Positions 15,899-26,679 are shown, counted from the stretch's first letter. The stretch is DNA of 36,495 bases from an uncultured Bacilli bacterium (GCA_947623735.1 CANQHE010000009.1:1-36495), one strand, 5' to 3'. Notes: generated by a model from the letters alone, not told the origin. A program made the numbers and translations.

Positions 15899-17665
15899 CT
15901 AATTCATAACTCGTTTAAACATTCTTTCTAAATCATAAATACTAAACTTAATAATTGTTGGTCTTCCATGAGGACAATTATACGGATTATCACAAACTAC
16001 TAATTCATTTAAAAGTTCTTCTTGTTCTTCGTGACTTATTCTATAATTAGCCTTTATACTCATTTTACACGCGAGAGTAATCGCAATTTTTTCATTAAAT
16101 TTAACGGGACTAAAATCTTTATTAACTATTACTAAATCAATAATTTTTCTAACGCTTTCCTCTTCATACCCTTCTAAAATCCATGTCGGATGCCCCTTAA
16201 CTAAATAGGTATTAACCCCAAATTCTTCCATAACAAACCCAATATCTGTTAAAACCTGAATATTTTCTTTTAACACTAAAAAATCACTCGCCGATAACTC
16301 CACAGTAATAGGAATAAGTAAATTAGTTGTCGCAAACTTTCTTTCTCTTAAAGCCTTCATATATCTTTCATAATTTACTCTTTCTTGGGCAGCATGTTGG
16401 TCTATCAAATACATACCTTCTTCATTCTCGGCAATAATATAAGTTCCTAAAGCTAACCCCACCGGATATAAAACTAATGCTTTCATTTCCTTATTAACTA
16501 CTAAATCTTCACTAACTTCCAAATTTTTTTCTTTATCTTGCTTATCAGTTTCTATTCTAAAATCTAACTCTGTTTGCACTGGTTTTACTTCTTCAGTTTT
16601 CACCATATTAGATACAATACTTGCAATAACATTATCTTTAATAATATTTACACTTTGTTCTTTTAAAGCATTAGGAATAAGTAAATTATTATATAATGTA
16701 TCTTTAATAGTTGTATAAATTAAATCATATAATTCTTTAACTTTACTTAACTTAATATCTTGTTTAGTCGGATGAATATTAACATCTACTAAAGTAGGGT
16801 CCGTATTTATTTTAAGAACTACTACGGGGTATTTACCATCTGGTTTATAAGTATAATAAGCATCATTTATTGCTCTATTAATATCCGCATTTCTAACTAC
16901 TCTATCATTAACAAAAGTATTAAAATCATTTCTATTACTCCGAAGTATTTCTGGTTTACAAATATATCCGTATATATCAAAATCATTATTACTAGCCTTA
17001 AACTCTAACATTTTATTAGAAACATTAAGTCCATATATTTCATGAATAGTTTTAAGTAAATTGCCTCCTCCACTAGTTTTAACAACTACTTTCTCATTAT
17101 TCGTAAGCATAAACTTAATATCCGGATAAGCAAGCGCCAATTTTTCCACAAAATTTATACAATTATAAGCCTCTGTATTTTCACTTTTTAAATATTTAAG
17201 TCTTGCCGGAGTATTATAAAATAAATTAGTAACTTTAATATCTGTTCCTTTTCTTAAATCCCCGGCTTTATTTTGTAGTAATTCTCCCCCTTTAATATGA
17301 ATATAACTACTACTAACTCCATTACTTGTTTTAAGTTCTACTTCGGAAACACTTGCAATTGATGGTAATGCTTCTCCTCTAAAACCCATAGTATTTATAA
17401 AAAATAAATCATCATCTCTAACCAGTTTACTAGTCGCATGCCGGCAAAAAGCCATATTAGCATCCGTATTATCCATACCTTCGCCATCATCAATTACTTC
17501 AATCTGTTCTAATCCCCCTTTAATAAGATGAATAACAATATTTGTCGCTTTCGCATCAATACTATTTTCAACTAATTCTTTTACAATACTCGCACATTTT
17601 TCTACTACTTCTCCCGCCGCGATTTTATTGGCTAGAGTCTCACTCATAACTTTAATCTTACTCAT
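15899..17665 (-). CDS. mutL: DNA mismatch repair protein MutL
   Basis: IKVMSETLANKIAAGEVVE, VKELVENSIDAKA, DDGEGMD, HATSKL, TMGFRGEALPSIASVS; C-terminal DQHAAQERVNYE and ACKMSIKAN. Confidence 0.95.
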   Translation of the reverse strand: MSKIKVMSETLANKIAAGEVVEKCASIVKELVENSIDAKATNIVIHLIKGGLEQIEVIDDGEGMDNTDANMAFCRHATSKLVRDDDLFFINTMGFRGEALPSIASVSEVELKTSNGVSSSYIHIKGGELLQNKAGDLRKGTDIKVTNLFYNTPARLKYLKSENTEAYNCINFVEKLALAYPDIKFMLTNNEKVVVKTSGGGNLLKTIHEIYGLNVSNKMLEFKASNNDFDIYGYICKPEILRSNRNDFNTFVNDRVVRNADINRAINDAYYTYKPDGKYPVVVLKINTDPTLVDVNIHPTKQDIKLSKVKELYDLIYTTIKDTLYNNLLIPNALKEQSVNIIKDNVIASIVSNMVKTEEVKPVQTELDFRIETDKQDKEKNLEVSEDLVVNKEMKALVLYPVGLALGTYIIAENEEGMYLIDQHAAQERVNYERYMKALRERKFATTNLLIPITVELSASDFLVLKENIQVLTDIGFVMEEFGVNTYLVKGHPTWILEGYEEESVRKIIDLVIVNKDFSPVKFNEKIAITLACKMSIKANYRISHEEQEELLNELVVCDNPYNCPHGRPTIIKFSIYDLERMFKRVMN

Positions 17666-18587
17666 AATTTTCCCTACTAATACTTGCTCTTAATTCTAAA
17701 TCTTTAATATTTGTATAAACTATTGCTTTATTCTTAACATTAATAAAACCATAACCAGGTATTACAATATCACTATTATCAAGTACTTCTATCTTATATT
17801 CTCCATCTATATTATCATATACTTTTTTTATTTTACATGGTGCTACATTAAGAACTATTTTATTACTATTTCCAAAATAAAAACTTATTTTATCATCAAT
17901 TACTATTCCCATATTTTCTTTCAAATTATAACTTATAGGCTTAATTTCTTTATGCTTCATTATCTTCTCACTATTTTGATAACTAAAACCTGGTGTATCA
18001 TAAACAATAACTTCATTTATTGGTAATTTAATAAAATCTCTTGTTGTATTAGTTTTATCACTTACTACTATTTCTTTATTTTTATTATTAATTAATTTAT
18101 TAATAAATGTTGATTTACCCGCATTCGTAATTCCCATAATATATGCTTCATTATATTTATTTACTTTCATATATTTAAAAATATTAATTTCACTATAATT
18201 ATTTTTATTACTTAAAAAATAAACTGGCTTATCTATCTTATAAACATCTTTTAACCAACTTTTAATTTTATTAAATTTAATTTCTTTTCTAATAACATCA
18301 CTTTTACTAATAATTAAAACTTTATCTAATTTTATTTTTTCAAAATTTACAATATTTTCTCTATTAATATTAAGATAATCAATAAAAAAGAATACAACAC
18401 CCTTTCTTTTATTAATCTTTTTTATAATCTCATCATTATTAATAATTGTATCATCTAATCTTTCTCCATAATTCTTTAATCTAAAACACCTCATACAATA
18501 AATATTTTTAATATCTGGCGTATATCCTAAACTATTCTTATCTTCTGTTTGTAAGACTACTCCACATCCCATACATCTTTTATTCAT
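17658..18587 (-). CDS. yqeH: Ribosome biogenesis GTPase YqeH
   Basis: CMGCGVVLQTED...YCMRCFRLKNY zinc motif, permuted GTPase IMGITNAGKSTFIN, TTRDFI, YDTPGF. Confidence 0.9.
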   Translation of the reverse strand: MNKRCMGCGVVLQTEDKNSLGYTPDIKNIYCMRCFRLKNYGERLDDTIINNDEIIKKINKRKGVVFFFIDYLNINRENIVNFEKIKLDKVLIISKSDVIRKEIKFNKIKSWLKDVYKIDKPVYFLSNKNNYSEINIFKYMKVNKYNEAYIMGITNAGKSTFINKLINNKNKEIVVSDKTNTTRDFIKLPINEVIVYDTPGFSYQNSEKIMKHKEIKPISYNLKENMGIVIDDKISFYFGNSNKIVLNVAPCKIKKVYDNIDGEYKIEVLDNSDIVIPGYGFINVKNKAIVYTNIKDLELRASISRENYE

Positions 18588-19098
18588 AATACTTACCCTT
18601 TATTAAAACATTTTTTTTCTTTAATCTATAATAAACAAACTTTTCCATAAATCTATTTATTTTAGTTCCTAATTTTTCATATTCCCCAATTGGATTAATT
18701 AAAATTGAAGTAATACCCACTCTATTAGCGCCCCATATATCTGTTAAAAGTTGGTCCCCTATCGCGGCTATTTCATGTTCTTTAAACTTATACATTTCCA
18801 TTATTTTTACATACTTCTTCTTTAATGGTTTTCTAGCCGATGCTGCTACATCAACATTTAACCCTTCTTTAAAAGGAATAAGTCTTTTTCTATTACTATT
18901 AGATATAATTATAACTTTAAAATCATTTTCTAAATATAAAAATAATTCTTTTACTTTTTTAGTTGGTATATCTGTTTTAACTGGAACTATAGTATTATCT
19001 AAATCAAATAATAAACACTTAATTCCCATTTTCTTAAGTCTTTTATAATCTATATCATAAATATTTCTTTGGTATATATCAGGTATAAAATTTTCCAT
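18580..19098 (-). CDS. yqeG: YqeG family HAD phosphatase
   Basis: KCLLFDLDNTIVP, IISNSNRKR, KPLKKKY, AIGDQLLTDIWGANRVG; GAGGAG SD before ATG 19098. Confidence 0.9.
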   Translation of the reverse strand: MENFIPDIYQRNIYDIDYKRLKKMGIKCLLFDLDNTIVPVKTDIPTKKVKELFLYLENDFKVIIISNSNRKRLIPFKEGLNVDVAASARKPLKKKYVKIMEMYKFKEHEIAAIGDQLLTDIWGANRVGITSILINPIGEYEKLGTKINRFMEKFVYYRLKKKNVLIKGKYYE

Positions 19099-19160
19099 AA
19101 CTAACTCCTCTTTTAAATTATACCAAATATGCAAAAAAATGGAACTCTTTTCCATTTCTT

Positions 19161-19442
19161 TTATCTAACTTTTGCTCTATTATCATTTCCATTAATATAA
19201 TAATAATCCATTATTTCTATTACTAATAAATTATTATTAAGTATTGCTTCTCCATATAAATTAATAATCGTTTTATTATTCATATTCCACCAATTACGAT
19301 AAATACTAATTCTTTCACTTTCAGTTAAATTAGCCATTTTAATAAGTGGTAATAACCCCGTATTTAAAAAATTTCCCTCATATATTCTTTTCTTTGCTTC
19401 ACTTACTAATATTTCTTTTTCTCTTTCTAATTCTTCTCTCAT
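19161..19442 (-). CDS. Uncharacterised small protein
   Basis: ORF of 93 aa with AAGGAGG-like SD (ataaggaggatg). Confidence 0.5.
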   Translation of the reverse strand: MREELEREKEILVSEAKKRIYEGNFLNTGLLPLIKMANLTESERISIYRNWWNMNNKTIINLYGEAILNNNLLVIEIMDYYYINGNDNRAKVR

Positions 19443-19475
19443 ACATCCTCCTTATTTATTATAACATCATCTTCT

Positions 19476-19697
19476 TTATTTTAAAACACTTAAAACACTA
19501 CTAATCATATCAATATTATCAATAGCACTATTTATTTTATCCGTAGTTCGAAGTTTATATTTAGCTTTCATTTCTTCTCGATAATTTTTAATACTTGCCG
19601 GATTTCTATTTAACTCTTTTATCCAATAAGAATTATATTTAAATAATTCCCACATTTTTTTATCTTTTTTAAGTTCCATTAAAGTCACAAATTGCAT
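19476..19697 (-). CDS. YlbE-like protein
   Basis: FKYNSYWIKELNRNPASIKNY... SAIDNIDMISSVLSVLK and position next to a YlbD-like gene. Confidence 0.65.
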   Translation of the reverse strand: MQFVTLMELKKDKKMWELFKYNSYWIKELNRNPASIKNYREEMKAKYKLRTTDKINSAIDNIDMISSVLSVLK

Positions 19698-19699
19698 CT

Positions 19700-20041
19700 T
19701 TAATCCTCAAAAAATTTATTTATTGGTCTTGGTGTAACTGGTCCTTTAGTAACACTAGCGGTACTTTTTCCTGTTAATTCTTGCACTAAACCTAGAGCTT
19801 TTTGAGCTGTATTAATATGTTTTTGCACACTATCCATATCAATATTCTTCATTATATCCATTACACCAGCCCTAGGATTAGGAACTTGCTTATTAAAATA
19901 ATTAGACCATGCTCTATCATCTTCTCCATATATGTCATATATCTCATATAACTTTTGCCAAGAAGTATTACCATCTTTAATTGAATTAACAAGCTCTGGA
20001 TGTCCTTTAGCAAAACTTTTAAAAGCCTCTTTCTTATCCAT
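19700..20041 (-). CDS. YlbD-like (putative spore coat family) protein
   Basis: FKSFAKGHPELVNSIKDGNTSWQKLYEIYDIYGEDDRAW. Confidence 0.7.
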   Translation of the reverse strand: MDKKEAFKSFAKGHPELVNSIKDGNTSWQKLYEIYDIYGEDDRAWSNYFNKQVPNPRAGVMDIMKNIDMDSVQKHINTAQKALGLVQELTGKSTASVTKGPVTPRPINKFFED

Positions 20042-20105
20042 AAATATTCACCACTAAAATATATTCAAACACTTAAAAAGAATGAACCAAAATTCATTCT
20101 ATATT

Positions 20106-22130
20106 CTATTCAGTTACAACAATATAAGGATTAGTACTAGTTCCAGGATCTCCATCACTTTCAATTTTAATTTTAACTGTTGACTTTAAGTTTATTACGG
20201 GACGAGCACCATAGTTATTGCCGTTCACATCAGTGCTGCCGAGAGAACCATCTCTATACACACTGAACACGACAGCATTCGGATAGAAATGCGGAGACAT
20301 TGTCCAATAGTATTGATTTGTATATAACCAGCAACCATTATTCGCCTGACCAGCAAATCCCCCTGCGTGTATTACTTCATCCATCGTAATTAAACCTACC
20401 GGTACAGGAAGTGCATTATTTCCTTCCACTTTGCCATCAATTCCTTTTGTTCCTCCTACTGTTGCATTTGGCCCTGTATACAAATCTCTTTTTTGTGCAT
20501 CTACACTGACTTCTTTTGTCTTGTAATCTACTCCACATTTGAATGTAGCAATTTGTTCATCTGTTTTCCAACTTGGACTTTCACTTTGCCATACTTTTTC
20601 TCCACCATATACTGTTGCTGTATTTTTCCAACCCAAGTCTCCTGTCCCTGGATAATAAGGTCCATGATTTGTTGTTGTATATGTTCTATCTCCACAAAAT
20701 CCTGTATCTACATCTATTTTAGTTGCTAATTCTTTTAAATTAGTCTTATTTTCATACCAATATACTATTTCATCTAATATTGTACTTTTCGTTTCTGGTT
20801 TATGTGCTGTCTCATAGCTTGCACTTATCTGGCCATCTTGACCTCCAAACATATATCCTACATATTTATTATCATTATAATTTGTATTAAATCTTACTGC
20901 TCGAGGATATGAACTACCTCCAATATTTTGCCTTGGTGTTATCATTGTATCTACACCCTGAGTACTTGGGGCAGTTTTTTTATCACTACTTGTTCCAGCA
21001 TATATTAACCTTATTGTTCCATTTCCATTTATTCTGATTATCCTCCACCAGATATATTTATCTCCATCTGAAGTGTCTTTTCCAAAGACTAACCAATTAT
21101 TATCTACTGTTCCTCTATAGTAATAACTCGTTCCAAAGTCATCTTCGGCTTCATATACTCCATTTTGATTCATATTTATAGTTCCACCACAATTAGAGTT
21201 ATTATTACAACTTGGACCTGTAAAACTATCTACTATTCCTTCTTCAGGAGTTATTCCTAAATTATCGAGTACATCTTTACTTGTTGGCTTATTTTTAAAA
21301 TATAAACTACAGTCTGTTCCACTTTTATTTAAATTATTTACTACTAAACTCCAATCGCTTTCATCCCATGTTGGTTTAGCTTCATTTGTACATGTACTTT
21401 GTTCTTCATCTAATATGTAATTTTCTTCACTTGTTGGAAGTGAATCTACTTTCTCATTATTGATATATACACCGATTATATTTACATCTGCTTCAGCATC
21501 ACTTGCTACACCTTGTACTTTTCCACTAAAGGAACCTTCTAAATCTCCATTTTGATTACTATCTAAATTTGGATATTCTAATATTAAATAATAATATATT
21601 GTATTACCACTTTCCGTTGCTGTGATCATTTCATTCATTGCTAAAGATATTGTTTGTTGTTCCGCTTTACTTTCTACTGTTCCACTTCCAACTAAATCTG
21701 TTAACTGAGTTTCATTTGTTATTGTACATTCTTCATTTAAATATTGAGCTCCATTTTGTACTTTAGTTTTTACTTCACAGTTAGTACTTATATTTTCTAT
21801 TTCTGTTTCACTTCGATATATTTTAAAATTTAAAGGAGTTGTTAAACTATTTGTTCCTACCCATTCTAAATTAAATACTACTAACTGATTATCTCCTGTT
21901 GCGGTTGCTGTTATTTTAGTTATGGTTCTATGTCCTGGATACATATTTAAATCTTCTAACTGTGGTGCTCCATCTATTATAAGTTCTGCTCCATTTATAT
22001 TAGCGGTTGTTGCTTTTGTTACTGCTCCTTTTCCATCAAACAAAGTTTTACCTACAAAATAAGCAAAAGCAACACCTATTCCAACTAGAAGAATAGCAAC
22101 TAGTAATGTTAACTTTTTATTCTTTTTCAT
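20106..22130 (-). CDS. Large surface protein: signal/TM, about 230-aa N-terminal module, then the shared module with variable C-terminal cassette (DUF6273-like)
   Basis: LTLLVAILLVGIGVAFAYFVGKT; shared block DFGTSYYYRGTVDNNWLVFGKDTSDGDKYIWWRIIRINGNGTIRLIYAGTSS and YYWTMSP...GARPVINLKSTVKI. Confidence 0.85.
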   Translation of the reverse strand: MKKNKKLTLLVAILLVGIGVAFAYFVGKTLFDGKGAVTKATTANINGAELIIDGAPQLEDLNMYPGHRTITKITATATGDNQLVVFNLEWVGTNSLTTPLNFKIYRSETEIENISTNCEVKTKVQNGAQYLNEECTITNETQLTDLVGSGTVESKAEQQTISLAMNEMITATESGNTIYYYLILEYPNLDSNQNGDLEGSFSGKVQGVASDAEADVNIIGVYINNEKVDSLPTSEENYILDEEQSTCTNEAKPTWDESDWSLVVNNLNKSGTDCSLYFKNKPTSKDVLDNLGITPEEGIVDSFTGPSCNNNSNCGGTINMNQNGVYEAEDDFGTSYYYRGTVDNNWLVFGKDTSDGDKYIWWRIIRINGNGTIRLIYAGTSSDKKTAPSTQGVDTMITPRQNIGGSSYPRAVRFNTNYNDNKYVGYMFGGQDGQISASYETAHKPETKSTILDEIVYWYENKTNLKELATKIDVDTGFCGDRTYTTTNHGPYYPGTGDLGWKNTATVYGGEKVWQSESPSWKTDEQIATFKCGVDYKTKEVSVDAQKRDLYTGPNATVGGTKGIDGKVEGNNALPVPVGLITMDEVIHAGGFAGQANNGCWLYTNQYYWTMSPHFYPNAVVFSVYRDGSLGSTDVNGNNYGARPVINLKSTVKIKIESDGDPGTSTNPYIVVTE

Positions 22131-22131
22131 A

Positions 22132-23562
22132 CTAGACTGCCCCCTCTACTATATATGGATCTCCATCTACTCCAGTACCTGTTATTTTAACATTAGCCTT
22201 TAAATTTACTACTGGGCGAGCTCCAAGAACATCGCTCCCTGTTTCGTTACCAAGGATTACACCAGTATCCCGTACAGAAAACATAGCTGCACGACTGCTG
22301 GAAAACCAATATGGAGACATGGTCCAATAAAATCTGTTTGTATATAACCAATATGCATTGTTAGCTGTTCCTCCAAAACCTCCAGCATATATTACTTCAT
22401 CTACTGTTATTAAACCAACTGGTACTGGTAGTTTGTTGTTTCCTTCTATATTATTTCCATTACTTCCCTTAATTGCTCTAGCATTTGGGCCTGTATACAA
22501 ATCTCTTTTTCTTGCGGCTTCATCTGTTGAATTATCTGAATTATATCCACATTTTAACGTAGGAAATTGAGTTTTTTTCCAACTCCCATTATACAGTCTT
22601 TCCAATGATGCATACGCTGTTTCTTGCGTTGAAATTCCTTGACCAGTATATCCTGGTACTGCAGTTGTAACTTGCCTATCGCCACAAAAACCCGTATCTA
22701 CGTCCAAGTAATCATTAGCTAAGCCACTTAAATTTGTCCTATTTTCATACCAATATTTTATTGTATCTAACACAGTACTATTGTTAGCATTAGTATGTGT
22801 TTTTTCAAATGTATTTTGTCCTGTTGCTCCTGTCATATATCCAACATATGTATTACTACCATAATTTTGATTAAAATATACAGCCATTTTATATTCTTCA
22901 GTATTGTTTATATAAGTTTGTGGTTTAATCATTGTTCCATTTCCTGTTGTTTCTGGTGTTTGAGAAGTACTACTACTTGTCCCAGCGTAGATTAACCTAA
23001 TTGTACCATTTCCATTAACTCGGATTATCCTCCACCAGATATATTTATTCTCATCTGAAGTATCTTTTCCAAAGACTACCCAGTTATTATCTACTGTCCC
23101 ACGATAATAATAACTTGTACCAAAATCATCTTCGGCTTCATATACTCCATTTTGTGATAATGGGCAATTATTTTCACAGCTTGTTCCAGTAAATTCTTTT
23201 ACTTCACCATTTGATGTTAATCCTAATTGATTTAATACTTTTCCACTTTCTGATAAATCAAAATATAAGTAACAACTAGTATCATTCTTGGTTAAATTAC
23301 TTAATTTTAGTTTATTATTTGTATATGTTGGTTTGGCTCCATTACTACATTTACTCTTACTACTTAAAACATAGCTACTACTTGTAGGTATATTTTCACT
23401 TTTTTGATACCCACCATCTTTACTTTCAACATATATAGCCATTGTATCTTTATACTTTGCTATAGAAGTAGTATCTAATGTTTTTGTTTTATTACTTTTT
23501 ATACTTAAAGTAATACCCCCTATACTTACTAAACATATTATTAATAATATTGTTTTTTTCAT
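22132..23562 (-). CDS. Surface protein, intact paralogue of 137-1615, with variable C-terminal cassette (DUF6273-like)
   Basis: Same shared block and FYWTMSPYWFSSSRAAMFSVRDTGVILGNETGSDVLGARPVVNLKANVKI. Confidence 0.88.
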   Translation of the reverse strand: MKKTILLIICLVSIGGITLSIKSNKTKTLDTTSIAKYKDTMAIYVESKDGGYQKSENIPTSSSYVLSSKSKCSNGAKPTYTNNKLKLSNLTKNDTSCYLYFDLSESGKVLNQLGLTSNGEVKEFTGTSCENNCPLSQNGVYEAEDDFGTSYYYRGTVDNNWVVFGKDTSDENKYIWWRIIRVNGNGTIRLIYAGTSSSTSQTPETTGNGTMIKPQTYINNTEEYKMAVYFNQNYGSNTYVGYMTGATGQNTFEKTHTNANNSTVLDTIKYWYENRTNLSGLANDYLDVDTGFCGDRQVTTAVPGYTGQGISTQETAYASLERLYNGSWKKTQFPTLKCGYNSDNSTDEAARKRDLYTGPNARAIKGSNGNNIEGNNKLPVPVGLITVDEVIYAGGFGGTANNAYWLYTNRFYWTMSPYWFSSSRAAMFSVRDTGVILGNETGSDVLGARPVVNLKANVKITGTGVDGDPYIVEGAV

Positions 23563-23744
23563 AATATTCTTCCTTTACTTAATAACCATCATACATCTAA
23601 AATTATATAATTTCATTAAGTTCGACAAATGTTGTCAAAACATTTCAATAATTAAATATAGTATGATTAAGCAATACTTAAATGCATTACTTTATGTTAT
23701 ATAAATATATTACAATATAATTAATAAAATTTCAATATTTTTAT

Positions 23745-23775
23745 TAAAAAAAGATTACCTTTTAAGTAACCTTTA
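23745..23775 (-). terminator. Intrinsic terminator downstream of lipoprotein gene
   Basis: AAGGTTAC-TTAAAA-GGTAATCTTTTTTT on minus strand. Confidence 0.55.
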
Positions 23776-23780
23776 ATATA

Positions 23781-24776
23781 TTATTTAAAAATATCATCGA
23801 GTATTAAATTAGTTTTCTTCTCTATAAATTTAATTTCTCCCTCTTGATATTTAAAATAATAGGCTTCTATATAATCTTTTGCAGTAAAATCATCATTATA
23901 ATCATAAACATTTATTATAGCCATTATTTCTTTTTCTTCATCATAAACTCCTTTAGTTCTTGTTGCTTTTAAACTTTGAATTAAATAGGGATTATCATAT
24001 GGAACAAATACTTCACTATTATAATTACTATCGGCATAATAAAGTTTACTAACTCCCTCTCTAAATCCTTCTTTAAACAATTCTTTTAAATTTCCATTCT
24101 CTCCTTCATTTACTTCTTCGGCCATAAATAAAACTGTACTATCACTAGTTGTAACAACTTGCATTTTATTAAGATTAGTAACATAACTAACTTCTAAACT
24201 ATTTTCCAAACTACTAGTATCAAGCATCTTAAAACTTACTCTTTCTTCTCTTTGATATGTTTCACTAAATTCTTCAAAACTATTGTCTTCACTTGTTGCA
24301 ACTTCTTCTATTTCATAATCTTTTTCTTTGAATTTTAATCTTTCTATTGCATTCGCATCTGCTCCACCTGATGCATAAAAAAGTCCATTCTTTTTAATTG
24401 TAAGCATACTTCTAAGTCCAAAATAATACATATATACATTATTATCATATACATGAAAAACTAATCTATCTTCTGTATCTAATTCTATAATCATTTCAGT
24501 ATTACCATCTTGATCAAAATCCACAAACCCATAGCGGTTAAATTCTATCTTTTTTCCTAATACTTCTCCTTCATTAAGTAAACTTTTATTACCATCTTCA
24601 TCAATATATTCTCTCTTCGAATTTAAAACTTCTTCTAAAATATCTTGAGTATTATTTTTATCTTCTTGTTTGCTAGTATTATTAGTAGTATCAGTATTCA
24701 TATCTTCATTATTACCACAGCTACATAAACTAAAACCTAAAAAAACAATAACTAAAACTTTTATCAAAATCTTCAT
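23781..24776 (-). CDS. Putative lipoprotein, unknown function
   Basis: VLVIVFLGFSLCSCGNNE lipobox-like; FVDFDQDGNTEMIIELD. Confidence 0.65.
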   Translation of the reverse strand: MKILIKVLVIVFLGFSLCSCGNNEDMNTDTTNNTSKQEDKNNTQDILEEVLNSKREYIDEDGNKSLLNEGEVLGKKIEFNRYGFVDFDQDGNTEMIIELDTEDRLVFHVYDNNVYMYYFGLRSMLTIKKNGLFYASGGADANAIERLKFKEKDYEIEEVATSEDNSFEEFSETYQREERVSFKMLDTSSLENSLEVSYVTNLNKMQVVTTSDSTVLFMAEEVNEGENGNLKELFKEGFREGVSKLYYADSNYNSEVFVPYDNPYLIQSLKATRTKGVYDEEKEIMAIINVYDYNDDFTAKDYIEAYYFKYQEGEIKFIEKKTNLILDDIFK

Positions 24777-24840
24777 AAACTTTACTCCTCCATTTATTTA
24801 AATAATTATATCATTTACCTAAAACTTATCGCAAGTATTT

Positions 24841-25470
24841 TTAATAATCTTTCTTTAATATAATTCTTCTAGCTATATAATATGATAATAAAAATAAACC
24901 AATAATAAATAAATTAATTAATATAATAAATATTTTATTATTAAGTATCTTACTAAATATTGTTAAATCTCCTATTTCTAAAGCTATTCCAAATATAGCC
25001 CCAATAAAAGCAATTATAACAAAAAGAAATACTCTTCCCTTTTCAATTCCAAACTTAAATATTAAAGGATACAAAATTGCTTCTAACACTATTATTCCAA
25101 TAAACCCTCCATATACTGTAATAAGTATCTCTATAAAATTAATATCTCTAAATAAACTTAAAATAAAGGCATAACCTAAAGTAAATAAACATCCTAAAAC
25201 AAACATTAATAAACTACCTAAATATTTAGCTTTAACTATATTTTTTCTCTTAACAGGTAAACTTATAGCATAACTATCAAAATTACTTAAATTATCATAA
25301 GAAAACGTACTTATATATATACTCATACTTAAAAATACGGGTAAAAAATATGCAAAATCATTCCCATTTAAACTAAGAAAAAATACTAATAAACATATTA
25401 CAATATATTGTTTTAAATTACTCTTAATAATTAATAAATCTTTTTTAATTAACCCTATCATCTTATTCAC
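24841..25470 (-). CDS. ABC-2 type transporter permease
   Basis: Multi-TM ORF overlapping the ATPase gene. Confidence 0.7.
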   Translation of the reverse strand: MNKMIGLIKKDLLIIKSNLKQYIVICLLVFFLSLNGNDFAYFLPVFLSMSIYISTFSYDNLSNFDSYAISLPVKRKNIVKAKYLGSLLMFVLGCLFTLGYAFILSLFRDINFIEILITVYGGFIGIIVLEAILYPLIFKFGIEKGRVFLFVIIAFIGAIFGIALEIGDLTIFSKILNNKIFIILINLFIIGLFLLSYYIARRIILKKDY

Positions 25471-26302
25471 CCTTAATCATTAATACCATTAATTCATCTA
25501 AAGATATTTTATCTATAACCATATCTTTATATTTATTTTCTAATCTATTTTTATCTTTAACTAATATTTCATAATCATATTTATTTTTATAACATCTAAT
25601 AATATCTTCTTTATCTATCATTTTATATTCTTTTTCCCCGCATCTAATTACTCCATAATCTTCTATTAAAGTATCTCCTTCTTCATTAAGAATAATTCTT
25701 CCTTCATTCATGAATATTATTTTATCGGCGATTCTTTCTAATTCACTTGTAATATGAGTCGAAATTAAAATAGTATGGTCTTCTTGTTGCATAAATTCTA
25801 AAAATATATCTAATACTTCTCTTCTAACTACCGGATCAAGTCCACTTGTTGCTTCATCTAATATTAAAAGTTTGGGTTTATGAGCAAGAGCACTTGCAAG
25901 TTCTAACTTCTTTTTCATTCCTTTAGATAAAGTTTTAATTTGTTTATCTTTAGGTAAATTAAACTTTTCTAAATATTGATAAAATACTTCTTTCGAAAAA
26001 TTATTATAAATACTTGTCATAATTGTAACTAAATCTTTTACTTTTAAAACATCTGGATAAAACATATTATCTAAAACTACTCCAATATCATTAAAATCAA
26101 TTTCTTCTTTTGTTTTTCCCTCGATTTTAATAATACCTTTATAATTTGTAATAATATTTAAAAGACATTTAATTAAAGTTGTTTTACCCGCCCCATTTTC
26201 CCCAATTAAACCGACAATCATTCCTTTAGGTATTTTTAACTCTGGTATTTTTAAACTAAAATTATCATAACTTTTTTCTAAATCTTTAATTTCTATTTCC
26301 AT
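25463..26302 (-). CDS. ABC transporter ATP-binding protein
   Basis: GLIGENGAGKTTLIKCLL, LSKGMKKKLELASALAHKPKLLILDEATSGLDP. Confidence 0.93.
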   Translation of the reverse strand: MEIEIKDLEKSYDNFSLKIPELKIPKGMIVGLIGENGAGKTTLIKCLLNIITNYKGIIKIEGKTKEEIDFNDIGVVLDNMFYPDVLKVKDLVTIMTSIYNNFSKEVFYQYLEKFNLPKDKQIKTLSKGMKKKLELASALAHKPKLLILDEATSGLDPVVRREVLDIFLEFMQQEDHTILISTHITSELERIADKIIFMNEGRIILNEEGDTLIEDYGVIRCGEKEYKMIDKEDIIRCYKNKYDYEILVKDKNRLENKYKDMVIDKISLDELMVLMIKGE

Positions 26303-26304
26303 CT

Positions 26305-26679
26305 TTAATCACTCCCATACATAAATTCCATTAAATCTAATATTTCTCTTTTACTAATATTATATTGTTTAGCTATTTCAATTATATTATCCATATATTT
26401 TTCGATTTCTCTTTGTTTTTGTTCTCTTAAAAGTTCTATATTTTGGGGTGCAACAAAACTTCCTTTACCCGCTTGAGTTACAATATAACCTTCTTTTTCT
26501 AATTCATCATAAGCTTTTTTGATGGTCATTACACTTATTCTAATATCTTTTGCTAAAACTCTAATTGAAGGCAAAGCATCTCCTTCATTTAATTCTTTAT
26601 TTCCTATTCCTCTTATTATTTCTTTTTTTATTTGTTCATAGATTGGTACTTTACTACTATTACTTATTACGATTCTCAT
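26305..26679 (-). CDS. GntR-family (YtrA-like) transcriptional regulator
   Basis: PIYEQIKKEIIRGI, LPSIRVLAKDIRISVMTIKKAYDELEKEGYIVTQAGKGSFV. Confidence 0.92.
   Translation of the reverse strand: MRIVISNSSKVPIYEQIKKEIIRGIGNKELNEGDALPSIRVLAKDIRISVMTIKKAYDELEKEGYIVTQAGKGSFVAPQNIELLREQKQREIEKYMDNIIEIAKQYNISKREILDLMEFMYGSD

Noticed and set aside
137-23562. Complete diversity-generating retroelement
   Set aside because: No reverse transcriptase, Avd or template repeat is visible in any ORF of the window. Only target-like variable cassettes are present, and the supposedly invariant positions differ between paralogues at nucleotide level.
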